From the NCBI GenBank assembly GCA_030433075.1, contig JAUILI010000001.1:1-64000 (forward strand): a DNA stretch of 64,000 nucleotides. The letters are read 5' to 3'. This document shows, piece after piece, positions 1 through 8,151 of the stretch (positions are counted from its first letter, which is position 1; each line of letters starts with the position of its first letter). The translations under genes and the position numbers were made by a program. The notes under the pieces are model-generated. The model had not been told where the DNA came from. It did no database searches and was given only the letters and a program-made list of their open reading frames with translations. Origin of the DNA: Gammaproteobacteria bacterium. GTDB taxonomy: Bacteria; Pseudomonadota; Gammaproteobacteria; Pseudomonadales; Azotimanducaceae.

Positions 1-2
1 CC

Positions 3-506
3 GCCGCAGAAGCCATGGACAACGCGGCCGCCGCGGCCGCCGGGGACATCGTGGTGCTCACCGTGCCCTATGCCCATCAGCTGGGCACCCTCGAGGGGGT
101 GAAGGGTTCCCTGACTGGAAAAATCGTCATTGACGTGACCGTCCCGCTCCAGCCCCCGAAGGTGGGGACGGTACAGCTGCCCGAAGGCGGGAGCGCCGCA
201 GCCGCCGCCCAGGCCCTGCTCGGCGAGGAGGTCTTTGTGGTGTCGGCCTTCCAAAACATCGCCGCGGACCTGCTGCAGGATCCAGAGAAGGTAATCGAGT
301 GCGACGTGCTGGTCTCGGGCAATAAGAAGGATGCGCGGCAGAAGGTCATCGATCTGGCCGCCGAAGCGGGCATGCGCGGCTGGCACGCGGGGCCCATCGC
401 CAACTCCGCGGCAGCGGAAGCCCTGACCTCAATTCTTATTCAAATCAATCGCCAAGGAGAGATTTCTCACGCCGGCATTAAGATTGTCGGCCAGGAAGTC
501 CACTGA
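3..506 (+). CDS. npdG: NADPH-dependent F420 reductase (NpdG/Fno), 5' truncated
   Basis: Catalyses hydride transfer between NADPH and coenzyme F420, supplying reduced F420H2 to F420-dependent enzymes in the cytoplasm. The reading frame is open to the left window edge, so the N-terminal NADP-binding glycine motif is missing. What remains contains the typical segment IVVLTVPYAHQ, then GKIVIDVTVPL, and a C-terminal half with the VSAFQNI and SGNKKDA stretches of this family. It sits 3 bases before cofE, as the first visible gene of an F420 operon, which strongly supports the assignment. A generic NADP oxidoreductase of the same fold is the only serious alternative. Confidence 0.85.
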   Translation, partial: AAEAMDNAAAAAAGDIVVLTVPYAHQLGTLEGVKGSLTGKIVIDVTVPLQPPKVGTVQLPEGGSAAAAAQALLGEEVFVVSAFQNIAADLLQDPEKVIECDVLVSGNKKDARQKVIDLAAEAGMRGWHAGPIANSAAAEALTSILIQINRQGEISHAGIKIVGQEVH

Positions 507-509
507 TCC

Positions 510-1280
510 ATGAGCGCCACCCTGCTGCCCCTTCCCGGCATTCCGGACGTTAAGCCGGGGGATGATCTGCCCCGGCTGATTACCCGCGGGCTTGAAACCG
601 CGGGGCTCGCCCTGCGCGACGGGGACGTCATCGCCGTGGCACAGAAGATCGTCAGCAAGGCGGAAGGGCGGCAGGTTGCCTTGGATACGGTCATCCCCAC
701 GGCGGAGGCCGAAGCCCTCGCCGAGGAGACGGGCAAGGACCCCCGGCTGGTCACGCTCATTCTTCAGGAATCTCGAAGCGTCGTGCGCAAGCGCGCCGGG
801 CAGCCCGGGGTGATCGTCGTGGAACATCTTCGGGGCTGGGTGCACGCCAACGCCGGCATCGATCAGTCCAACATCGAGCTCGGCGCCGAGGGCGCCAGCG
901 CCCTGCTCCTGCCGGAGGACCCGGACCGCTCCGCAGCCGAGCTTCGGGGCGCCCTCGAGGCCGCCCACGGGGTGCGCCTTGGGGTGCTCATCAACGACAG
1001 CTTCGGCCGGGCCTGGCGCGTGGGCACCTGCGGCATTGCCCTCGGGGCTTCGGGGCTCGAAGCCCTAAAGGACCTCCGGGGAGCGGAAGATCGCTACGGG
1101 CGCCGCCTTGAGGTGAGCGTTGTGGGCCTCGCCGACGAGCTAGCGGCCGCCGCGTCCCTCATGATGGGGCAAGCCGCCGAGGGCACGCCGGTGGTGCTTC
1201 TCCGGGGCTTTCCCGGGGTGCTCGGGGACGGCGCTGCCGCCGATCTCATTCGCCCCGCCGCCGAGGACCTATTCCGATGA
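510..1280 (+). CDS. cofE: Coenzyme F420-0:L-glutamate ligase CofE (stand-alone)
   Basis: GTP-dependent ligase that adds glutamates to F420-0 to make F420-n, a cytoplasmic enzyme. The 256-residue product matches the length of single-domain CofE. It shows the family segments DVIAVAQKIVSKAEG near the N-terminus, HANAGIDQSNI in the middle (about residues 110-122) and VLINDSFGRAWRVGTCGIA (about 160-178). Unlike actinobacterial FbiB there is no C-terminal nitroreductase-like domain, so the dehydro-F420 reductase step must be supplied elsewhere. The stop overlaps the cofD start by four bases (ATGA), indicating translational coupling. Confidence 0.93.
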   Translation: MSATLLPLPGIPDVKPGDDLPRLITRGLETAGLALRDGDVIAVAQKIVSKAEGRQVALDTVIPTAEAEALAEETGKDPRLVTLILQESRSVVRKRAGQPGVIVVEHLRGWVHANAGIDQSNIELGAEGASALLLPEDPDRSAAELRGALEAAHGVRLGVLINDSFGRAWRVGTCGIALGASGLEALKDLRGAEDRYGRRLEVSVVGLADELAAAASLMMGQAAEGTPVVLLRGFPGVLGDGAAADLIRPAAEDLFR

Positions 1281-2230
1281 GTCCCGGCAAGGTCCTTGCT
1301 CTCACTGGCGGCGTCGGAGGCGCCAAGCTTGGCCTCGGGCTCGCCCACTGCCTACCCCCGGAGGCCCTGACCTTCGTGGTGAACACGGGGGACGACTTCG
1401 AACATCTGGGCCTACCCATCAGCCCCGATCTCGATACCCTGCTCTATACGCTGGCGGGGGAAGCGAACGCCGCCCAGGGCTGGGGGCGGGAAGGGGAAAG
1501 CTGGACGACGCTGGAAACGCTGCGCGCCCTCGGCGGCGCCGCCTGGTTCCAGCTCGGGGACCGGGACCTCGCCCTGCACCTCCGGCGGCGGGAGCTCCTG
1601 GATCAGGGGGCCCGGCTCACGGAGGCCACCGCCGCCCTAGCCCGGGCCTTCAAGGTGCCCCAAACCCTCCTCCCCATGAGCGACAGCCCCGTGCGCACCC
1701 AGGTGACCACGGATCAAGGCCTCCTCGCCTTTCAGGAGTACTTCGTGCGCGAGCGCTGCGCCCCGGCGGTGTCAGCCATCACCTATGCCGGCGCCGAGGA
1801 CGCAAACCTGTCCCCGGAGCTCGCCGCGGCCTTTGCCGATCCGGCCCTCAGCTTGATCGTTTTGTGTCCCTCCAATCCCTTCCTCAGCGTGGCACCGCTC
1901 CTGGCCATCCCCGGACTTCGCGCAGCCCTGGCAGCGCGCCGCGTGCCCGCCGTAGCCATTTGCCCCCTAGTGGGCGGGGCGGCGGTCAAGGGGCCCACGG
2001 CTAAGCTGATGGATGAGCTGGCCATGGACAAAACCCCCGCGGCCATCGCTCGCTACTACGAGGGGGTCATCGATGGCCTCGTCCTCGACCAACAGGATGA
2101 AGCGCACGCCGAAGCGGTGCGGGAAACGGGGGTCACGCCTGACGTCGCGCCGACGCTCATGCTAAGTTTGGAAGACAAGATCGCGCTGGCGGAGCACACG
2201 CTCCGCTTCGGCGCAGCCCTCAGCGCCTAG
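1277..2230 (+). CDS. cofD: 2-phospho-L-lactate transferase CofD/FbiA
   Basis: Transfers the phospholactyl-type side chain (phosphoenolpyruvate-derived in most bacteria) from the GDP-activated donor to Fo, forming (dehydro-)F420-0. The 317-residue protein begins with the hallmark glycine-rich LTGGVGGAKLGLGLA, followed by VVNTGDDFEHLGLPISPDLDT, the donor/metal-binding region of CofD. The length fits the family. It overlaps cofE by four bases and is followed after 88 bases by cofC, so the genes form one operon. The chemical identity of the side chain (lactyl, dehydro-lactyl or glyceryl) cannot be read from this protein. Confidence 0.95.
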   Translation: MSPGKVLALTGGVGGAKLGLGLAHCLPPEALTFVVNTGDDFEHLGLPISPDLDTLLYTLAGEANAAQGWGREGESWTTLETLRALGGAAWFQLGDRDLALHLRRRELLDQGARLTEATAALARAFKVPQTLLPMSDSPVRTQVTTDQGLLAFQEYFVRERCAPAVSAITYAGAEDANLSPELAAAFADPALSLIVLCPSNPFLSVAPLLAIPGLRAALAARRVPAVAICPLVGGAAVKGPTAKLMDELAMDKTPAAIARYYEGVIDGLVLDQQDEAHAEAVRETGVTPDVAPTLMLSLEDKIALAEHTLRFGAALSA

Positions 2231-2318
2231 GCGCTGCGCGCTGCCCGCCTCTTGAATCGGTTTTGAGGGCTCCGAGGGGGGGCCTTTAAAGCTTCCACCA
2301 CCACGCAAGGAGCCCGCC

Positions 2319-3005
2319 ATGGCCTGGGCACTGCTTCCCGTGAAGGCGCCTCAAGCGGCGAAAAGCCGGCTTGCGGACAGCCTTTCCAGCGAGCAGCGGA
2401 CCGGCCTCGCAAAGGCCATGCGGGATGATGTGGCCCAAGCCCTGGGCGACTGCCCGGAACTCTCTGGGGTGCTGGTTCTGAGTCCGGACGCCGCTGTACG
2501 CCGCTGGGGTACGGCCCAGGGCTTTGCCGTGCTGGATGATGGCGGCGCGGGCCTAAACGGCGCACTCACCCTGGGCCTTTACGACCTCGCAGCCCGGGGC
2601 TGTGAGCGGGCCGTGATCATCCCATCGGATGTGCCGCTCCTGAGCACGGAAGACCTCGCGCTGCTCGCGGCTCCGGGAAGGGACGTGCGCCTCGCCCGGG
2701 ATCAGCACGGCGAAGGCACAAACGGCTTGGGTCTCCCCCTCCCTAGTGCCTTTACCCCATGCTTTGGGGTCGGGAGCGCCCAGGCCCATGGCCAGGAGGC
2801 CGAGCGCCAGGGGCTTCGGTTCAGCACCGTGGCGTGCCCGAGCCTGGCCCTGGATCTTGACCACTCCGATGACCTCACCGCGCTCCTCGCCCGCGATCCC
2901 GAGGGCCGCCGCGCCCCCCGGACCGTTGCCTTTCTCTACGAACACGACCTGTGGGCCCGCTTTGCAGCGAGCGACGCAACCGCTGCGCCGCGCGCCGCCG
3001 TATAG
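2319..3005 (+). CDS. cofC: Phospholactate/PEP guanylyltransferase CofC/FbiD
   Basis: Activates 2-phospholactate, PEP or 3-phosphoglycerate with GTP to give the GDP-linked donor used by CofD. The 228-residue protein starts MAWALLPVKAPQAAKSRL, the nucleotide-binding start of this MobA-like fold, and has GLNGALTLG and VIIPSDVPLL (about residues 98-106), which carries the metal-binding aspartate of the family. The start ATG follows an AAGGAG ribosome binding site. Its position between cofD and fbiC supports the role. Some proteobacterial CofC enzymes prefer 3-phosphoglycerate, so substrate preference is open. Confidence 0.92.
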   Translation: MAWALLPVKAPQAAKSRLADSLSSEQRTGLAKAMRDDVAQALGDCPELSGVLVLSPDAAVRRWGTAQGFAVLDDGGAGLNGALTLGLYDLAARGCERAVIIPSDVPLLSTEDLALLAAPGRDVRLARDQHGEGTNGLGLPLPSAFTPCFGVGSAQAHGQEAERQGLRFSTVACPSLALDLDHSDDLTALLARDPEGRRAPRTVAFLYEHDLWARFAASDATAAPRAAV

Positions 3006-3029
3006 CGACCCACTCCCAGGGAGACCGTC

Positions 3030-5474
3030 ATGAACGCCCGCCTGCCCACGCCCCTTCCGGCCCCCGGCCTCTCGGAGGAAGACGCTTTCGGCTTACTCGA
3101 AAGGCTCGATCTTTCCCAGATGATGGCCGAGGCGCGCGCCCTGCGCGATGACGGCTTCGGCGCCCTTTTGACCTACTCCAAAAAGCTCTTCATTCCCCTG
3201 ACGCACCTGTGCCGGGACGTATGCCACTACTGCACTTTTGCGACCACGCCGAGGCATCAGCAGGCCCCCTATATGAGCGTCGACGCGGTGCTCGAAGCGG
3301 CGCGGCAGGGGGCAGCGGCAGGCTGTAAGGAAGCCCTCTTCACCCTCGGGGAGAAGCCCGAGCTGCGCTACCGGGCGGCCCGGGAGGCCCTTGAGACCCT
3401 AGGCTTCCCGAGCACCACGGCCTACCTGGCTCACGTGGCCGAGCGGGTGCTGGCTGAAACGGGACTGCTGCCCCATTTGAATCCCGGCACCCTAAGCGAC
3501 GAGGAGTTTCGGGCCCTAAAGCCCGTAGGGCCGTCCATGGGCATGATGCTCGAGAGCACCTCCCTTCGCCTATGCGAAAAAGGCATGCCCCACTACGGAT
3601 CGCCGGACAAGGATCCTGCGGTGCGCCTCGCCACCCTCGATGCCGCAGGCCGGGCCGCCGTGCCCTTTACCACGGGCCTCTTGATCGGCATCGGGGAAAC
3701 GCGCCGGGAGCGCATCGAGACCCTGCTGGCCATTCGGGCCAGCCACGTCCGCTACGGGCACATCCAGGAAGTGATCGTGCAGAACTTCCGGGCAAAGGAC
3801 GATACGAAAATGGCCGGGGCGCCGGAGCCGAGCCTTGAAGAGCTCCTCTGGACCATCGCCGTGGCCCGGCTGATCTTTGGCCCCACCATGAGCATTCAAG
3901 CGCCGCCGAATTTGTCCCCCGGGGTGCTGCCCCAGCTGGTGGACGCGGGGCTGAACGACTGGGGCGGGGTCTCCCCCGTGACCCCGGACTTTGTTAATCC
4001 CGAAGCCCCCTGGCCCCACCTCGATCGCCTGGCGGAGGAAACCGCCGCGGCGGGCAAGCAGCTGACGGAACGGCTCACCGTTTACCCCGGCTATCTCCAC
4101 GATCACGCTCGCTGGCTCGACCCCAGGGTCGCCGCCCGGGTGTTGCCCATGGCCGATGGCGCTGGCCTGGCCCGCACCGATAGCTGGACCCCGGGCGCCA
4201 CGGAACCGCCCCCGGCCCAGGCGCTTCAGGCCCTGCGGCGCCTAGATCTAAAGCCTCGGCAGGAGATTCAGGCCCTCCTCGCCCTAGCCGAAGCCGGGGA
4301 GGCACTTAGCGAAAGCGCCATCGTTACCCTGCTCCAGGCCCGGGGCGATGACTTCGCCGCCGTGTGCCAAAGCGCCGACCGGCTCCGCCGCGCCCATGCC
4401 GGGGACACGGTGCGCTATGTGGTCAACCGGAACATCAACTACACCAACGTGTGCTATTTCAAATGCCAGTTCTGCGCCTTCTCGAAGGGCAAGCTGGCAG
4501 AGAACCTTCGGGGCCGACCCTATGATCTTTCCGGGGAAGAAATCGCCCGGCGGGTGGAGGAGGCCTGGGCCCGGGGGGCCACGGAAGTTTGCCTCCAGGG
4601 GGGCATCCATCCTGAATACACCGGGGAGACCTACCGGGACATCCTCCGTACGGTGCGCGGCGCCGCCCCAGACATGCACATTCACGCCTTTTCGCCCCTC
4701 GAGATCTGGCAGGGGGCGGAAACACTCGGGCTGTCCCTCGAGGCTTACCTGGCCCTACTAAAAGCGGAAGGCCTTTCCACCTTGCCCGGCACGGCGGCGG
4801 AAATCCTCGATGATGAGGTGCGGGCCATCCTCTGCCCGGACAAGATCAACAGCGCCCAATGGCTTCAGGTGATGCGGGCCGCCCATAACGCGGGCCTCCG
4901 CAGCACCGCCACCATGATGTTCGGCCACGTGGACCGCTACGAACATTGGGCCCGCCACCTCTTGAAGATCCGCGCCCTCCAGGCGGAAACGGGGGGCTTT
5001 ACGGAATTCGTGCTTCTGCCCTTCGTCGCTGAGGAGGCGCCGCTCTACCTGAAGGGCCGAGCTCGGCGTGGACCCACCTTCCGGGAGACGCTCCTGGCCC
5101 ACGCGGTCGCGCGGCTTGTGCTCTCCCCGCTCATTCCGAATATCCAGTGCTCCTGGGTGAAGCTCGGCCATGACGGCGTGGCCGCCGCGCTCCAGGCGGG
5201 CTGTAACGACCTTGGTGGGACCCTCATGAATGAGACCATCACCCGCGCGGCCGGCGCGCAGCACGGGCAGGAAACGGGCCCTGCCGCCATGCGGGCGCTC
5301 ATCGAGGGCCTCGGGCGCCGGGCGGAGCAGCGCTCCACGCTCTACGAACCGGTAACGGAAGAACGAATCCGCGCCGGCCTCGCCGCCGGTCCCCTCATTC
5401 CCGTGATCAACACGCCGGCGACCCGCTACGAGCGCTCCAAGGTGACCGAGGCCGGGGACCTTGGCGCAGGCTAG
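3030..5474 (+). CDS. fbiC: FbiC, fused CofG-CofH Fo synthase
   Basis: Makes the deazaflavin Fo from tyrosine and 5-amino-6-ribitylamino-uracil, using two radical SAM centres. The 814-residue protein is a fusion. The N-terminal CofG half carries the CX3CX2C cluster motif CRDVCHYC (cysteines about 61, 65, 68). The C-terminal CofH half carries CYFKCQFC (about 475, 479, 482). Domain order and length match actinobacterial FbiC, whereas archaea and cyanobacteria use separate proteins. It is the last biosynthetic gene of the F420 operon, and its end overlaps the TTG start of the following permease by 14 bases. Confidence 0.96.
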   Translation: MNARLPTPLPAPGLSEEDAFGLLERLDLSQMMAEARALRDDGFGALLTYSKKLFIPLTHLCRDVCHYCTFATTPRHQQAPYMSVDAVLEAARQGAAAGCKEALFTLGEKPELRYRAAREALETLGFPSTTAYLAHVAERVLAETGLLPHLNPGTLSDEEFRALKPVGPSMGMMLESTSLRLCEKGMPHYGSPDKDPAVRLATLDAAGRAAVPFTTGLLIGIGETRRERIETLLAIRASHVRYGHIQEVIVQNFRAKDDTKMAGAPEPSLEELLWTIAVARLIFGPTMSIQAPPNLSPGVLPQLVDAGLNDWGGVSPVTPDFVNPEAPWPHLDRLAEETAAAGKQLTERLTVYPGYLHDHARWLDPRVAARVLPMADGAGLARTDSWTPGATEPPPAQALQALRRLDLKPRQEIQALLALAEAGEALSESAIVTLLQARGDDFAAVCQSADRLRRAHAGDTVRYVVNRNINYTNVCYFKCQFCAFSKGKLAENLRGRPYDLSGEEIARRVEEAWARGATEVCLQGGIHPEYTGETYRDILRTVRGAAPDMHIHAFSPLEIWQGAETLGLSLEAYLALLKAEGLSTLPGTAAEILDDEVRAILCPDKINSAQWLQVMRAAHNAGLRSTATMMFGHVDRYEHWARHLLKIRALQAETGGFTEFVLLPFVAEEAPLYLKGRARRGPTFRETLLAHAVARLVLSPLIPNIQCSWVKLGHDGVAAALQAGCNDLGGTLMNETITRAAGAQHGQETGPAAMRALIEGLGRRAEQRSTLYEPVTEERIRAGLAAGPLIPVINTPATRYERSKVTEAGDLGAG

Positions 5475-6465
5475 GGGCTCGGGCCTTAGGGCCCTAGGCC
5501 TTGCCTTCCTCTTCGCCTTTGGCGCCGCGCTCGTGCTCGGGCCCGTGCCCCTGCGACCCTGGGCCCTGGCCGAGGATCCGGCAGCCTGGCCGATCCTCTG
5601 GGAACTGCGCCTACCCCGAGCCCTGCTCGCGGCGCTCGTAGGGGCAGCTCTAGCCCTAGCCGGGGCGCTCCTTCAGGCCCTCCTGCGGAATCCCCTCGCC
5701 GACCCCGCCTTGCTAGGGGTATCGGGAGGTGCGGCCCTGGGCGCGGCCACCGTGCTAAGCCTTGGCGCGGGGGCCCTCGTCTCGAGCCTCGCCCTCGTGC
5801 CCGTGGCCGGCGCCGCCTTTCTCGGCGCGCTCTTCGCCGTCGCCCTGGTGCTTCGCCTGGGGCGCCGCGGGGCTCAGCTCGATCTTTCCGGCGTGCTGCT
5901 GGCGGGGGTTGCCATCAATACGCTCTGCGGTGCGGGCGTCGGCCTCCTGATGATGCTTTCCGGGGACGGCGGTCTTCGAAGCATTACCTTTTGGCTGTTT
6001 GGATCCCTGGCCCAGGCCCATTGGCTGAGCCCCCTGCCCCTGCTCATCACCCTGCCCCCCGTGCTCCTGCTCACCCGATCCTGGGGCCAGGCGCTGGATC
6101 AGTACCAGCTTGGGGATCGGGAGGCCGCCCACCACGGCCTGGCCGTGGGACACTTACAGCGCCAGGGGCTTTTGATCGCAACGCTGCTGACCGCACTGGC
6201 CGTGGCCGTGGCCGGCATCATTGGCTTTCTCGGCCTCATGGTGCCCCAGGGCCTCGTGCGCGCCTTCGGCCCCAGCCACCGCCACCGCCTGCCCCAGGCG
6301 GCGCTGGCCGGGGCCACCCTTCTGCTCCTGGCGGACCTCCTGGCCCGCCTGCTCCTGGCGCCGGCGGAGCTGCCCGTAGGCATGCTCACGGCGCTCCTCG
6401 GCGGTCCCTTCTTCCTGTGGCTGCTGCGCCGCCAGCTGAACCGCGGTTCGGAGGACGGCGCATGA
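5461..6465 (+). CDS. BtuC/FecCD-type ABC transporter permease
   Basis: Inner-membrane permease of the family that imports cobalamin, haem or ferric siderophores. The 334-residue product is almost wholly hydrophobic with multiple membrane segments and shows the family signatures LRLPRALLAALVGAALALAG, LLQALLRNPLADPALLG and GFLGLMVPQGLVR. The TTG start is chosen because it is the only start giving a complete first membrane segment; it lies inside the 3' end of fbiC. The gene overlaps the ATPase gene by four bases. No substrate-binding protein or TonB receptor gene lies nearby, so the substrate is unknown; cobalamin is a reasonable guess. Confidence 0.85.
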   Translation: MAQARGSGLRALGLAFLFAFGAALVLGPVPLRPWALAEDPAAWPILWELRLPRALLAALVGAALALAGALLQALLRNPLADPALLGVSGGAALGAATVLSLGAGALVSSLALVPVAGAAFLGALFAVALVLRLGRRGAQLDLSGVLLAGVAINTLCGAGVGLLMMLSGDGGLRSITFWLFGSLAQAHWLSPLPLLITLPPVLLLTRSWGQALDQYQLGDREAAHHGLAVGHLQRQGLLIATLLTALAVAVAGIIGFLGLMVPQGLVRAFGPSHRHRLPQAALAGATLLLLADLLARLLLAPAELPVGMLTALLGGPFFLWLLRRQLNRGSEDGA

Positions 6466-7223
6466 CGTTGAAAGGCGCTGCGCTGACGCTGCACGGCGTG
6501 AGCCTGGCTGGGCCTCGCGAGCCGCGGCTGAAGGATCTCTCGGTCACCCTCCCCCGGGGCCAGCGCCTGCTGCTGGCGGGCCCCAACGGCGCCGGCAAAA
6601 GCAGCCTGCTCGACGTGCTGAGCGGGGATGTAGCGCCAAACGAAGGTAACCTCCTCTGGGGGCCCGAGGCCCCGGAGCGCTGGGCCGACCGCCGAGCCTA
6701 CCTGCCTCAGCGCAACGCCCTGGCCCATCCCTTCAGCGCCGCCGAGGTGGTGGCCCTCGCCGGGGTGAGCACCGAGGCGGCTCAGCACTATCTGGAGGAG
6801 CTGGGGATTGAGGCCTGGGGGAGCCAGCCCTACCCCACCCTTTCCGGAGGCCTGCGTCGCCTGGTGCATTGTGCCCGGGTGCTGGCCCAGCTCGATCGCC
6901 TAGCGCCGGAGCACGGCTGGGGCTTCTTCGATGAGCCCCTGGCGAATCTCGACTGGCGCTTTGCCGGCCGGGTGCTGACGGCCCTGGGGCGCCGCGCCGA
7001 CGCGGGCTACGGCCTGCTCCTCGCGGCCCACGAGCTGAACCTGGCGCTGCCCTGGGCGGAACAGGTCCTTCTGCTAAAGGCCGGACAGGGAGAGGCCTTT
7101 GGCACCCCGGAAACCGTACTCACCCCGGAGCGCCTAGCGACCCACTGGGGCGTGCGGGGGCGCTTTGAAGCCAAGCCGGGAGGGGGGCGGCTGGTGCTCG
7201 ACGGCTTTGTTGGGGCCCCCTAG
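6462..7223 (+). CDS. BtuD-like ABC transporter ATPase
   Basis: Cytoplasmic ATPase partner of the preceding FecCD-type permease. The 253-residue protein has Walker A GPNGAGKS, signature LSGGLRR, a Walker B ending FFDEPLANLD and an H-loop histidine in LLLAAHEL. These motifs and the size resemble BtuD. The ATG overlaps the permease stop (ATGA). Together they form an incomplete importer (permease plus ATPase without a binding protein) appended to the F420 operon. Confidence 0.85.
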   Translation: MTLKGAALTLHGVSLAGPREPRLKDLSVTLPRGQRLLLAGPNGAGKSSLLDVLSGDVAPNEGNLLWGPEAPERWADRRAYLPQRNALAHPFSAAEVVALAGVSTEAAQHYLEELGIEAWGSQPYPTLSGGLRRLVHCARVLAQLDRLAPEHGWGFFDEPLANLDWRFAGRVLTALGRRADAGYGLLLAAHELNLALPWAEQVLLLKAGQGEAFGTPETVLTPERLATHWGVRGRFEAKPGGGRLVLDGFVGAP

Positions 7224-7300
7224 CCCCCGGTCCACATCTTGGGACCCGCCAGGACACGTGTTATCTTTGCTTGACACTTTTTCCTGTCCGAGAATCTCTC

Positions 7301-7888
7301 ATGTCCGTGCAGGCCATCTCCGATCCCATCGTGTCCTCCGAGGCCGACCCGCTCATCCTGGTGGATGAGAACGACGAGGCCCAGGGCGTACTCGACAAGG
7401 CCGCCTGCCACGATGGAGACGGCCTTCTGCACCGCGCCTTCTCGGTCTTTATCTTCAATGAGCATGGGGAAGTGCTGCTCCAGCGGCGGGCCGAGGGCAA
7501 GCGCCTCTGGCCCGGCTACTGGTCCAACAGCTGCTGCAGCCATCCCCGGGCCGGGGAATCCATCGAAGAAGCCGCGCAGCGCCGCACGGCCCAGGAGCTG
7601 GGCCTGAGCTGCGTGCTCACGCCCCTCTACGCCTTCACCTACCACGCCTGGTTCCAGGACCTCGGCGCCGAGTGGGAGCACTGCCACGTGTTCGTGGGCC
7701 AACTCACCGGCCCCCGGCCCCGGGTGAACCGCCACGAAATCAGCGCCTGGCGCTGGATCACCCCAGACACCCTAACGCAGGAATTGGCGGCCACCCCGGA
7801 GCGCTATACCCCCTGGCTAGCGCTCGAGTGGGCCACCCTTCAGGGAGAGCATCGCAGCGCCCTACCCAAGGCCCTCGGCGCGGCCTAG
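7301..7888 (+). CDS. idi: Isopentenyl-diphosphate delta-isomerase type 1
   Basis: Interconverts IPP and DMAPP in isoprenoid synthesis; a cytoplasmic, metal-dependent, Nudix-fold enzyme. The 195-residue product contains the catalytic-cysteine motif SNSCCSHP, the helix EEAAQRRTAQELG with Nudix-like metal ligands, and the second motif EWEHCHVF with the catalytic glutamate. I chose the ATG giving MSVQAISDPIV; an in-frame TTG 30 bases upstream would only add residues unlike the family. It lies 77 bases after the BtuD-like gene and may have its own promoter. Confidence 0.93.
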   Translation: MSVQAISDPIVSSEADPLILVDENDEAQGVLDKAACHDGDGLLHRAFSVFIFNEHGEVLLQRRAEGKRLWPGYWSNSCCSHPRAGESIEEAAQRRTAQELGLSCVLTPLYAFTYHAWFQDLGAEWEHCHVFVGQLTGPRPRVNRHEISAWRWITPDTLTQELAATPERYTPWLALEWATLQGEHRSALPKALGAA

Positions 7889-7890
7889 CC

Positions 7891-8151
7891 ATGGCCATGG
7901 CCTGCCGATCGGGCTGCGGCGCCTGCTGCATCGCTCCCGCCATCGTGACGCCCTACCACGGCATGCCAGAGGGAAAGCCCGCCGGAGTGCGCTGCGTTCA
8001 CCTTTCGGAAGACCTGCGCTGCGGGCTCTTCCAGGATCCCCGGCGCCCGGCGGCCTGCGGGGCCTTTCAGGCGGCGCCGGAGTTTTGCGGGGAAGACCGG
8101 GCCGAGGCGCTACGCATCCTGGCCCGGCTTGAAGCGGAAACGGCGCCCTAG
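7891..8151 (+). CDS. YkgJ-family cysteine-cluster protein
   Basis: Small 86-residue protein of the zinc/iron-chelating YkgJ type. The N-terminus has CRSGCGACC and there are further cysteines in RCVHL, RCGLF, AACGAF and EFCGE, which fit the conserved cysteine pattern. No enzymatic role is established for this family. It starts two bases after idi and is probably co-transcribed with it. Its TAG stop interlocks with the TAG stop of the convergent LLM gene in a shared CTAG. Confidence 0.75.
   Translation: MAMACRSGCGACCIAPAIVTPYHGMPEGKPAGVRCVHLSEDLRCGLFQDPRRPAACGAFQAAPEFCGEDRAEALRILARLEAETAP

Noticed and set aside
2231-2318. Gap between cofD and cofC checked for a promoter or terminator
   Set aside because: No stem with a T tract and no convincing -35/-10 pair; read-through of the operon is assumed.
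3570-4106. Long open frame on the minus strand inside fbiC
   Set aside because: It is a shadow frame in GC-rich sequence; the plus-strand frame has clear FbiC motifs across the same bases.
7270-7300. TTGACA before idi as a -35 element
   Set aside because: No plausible -10 element at the right distance before the ATG; it would place the start inside the coding region.
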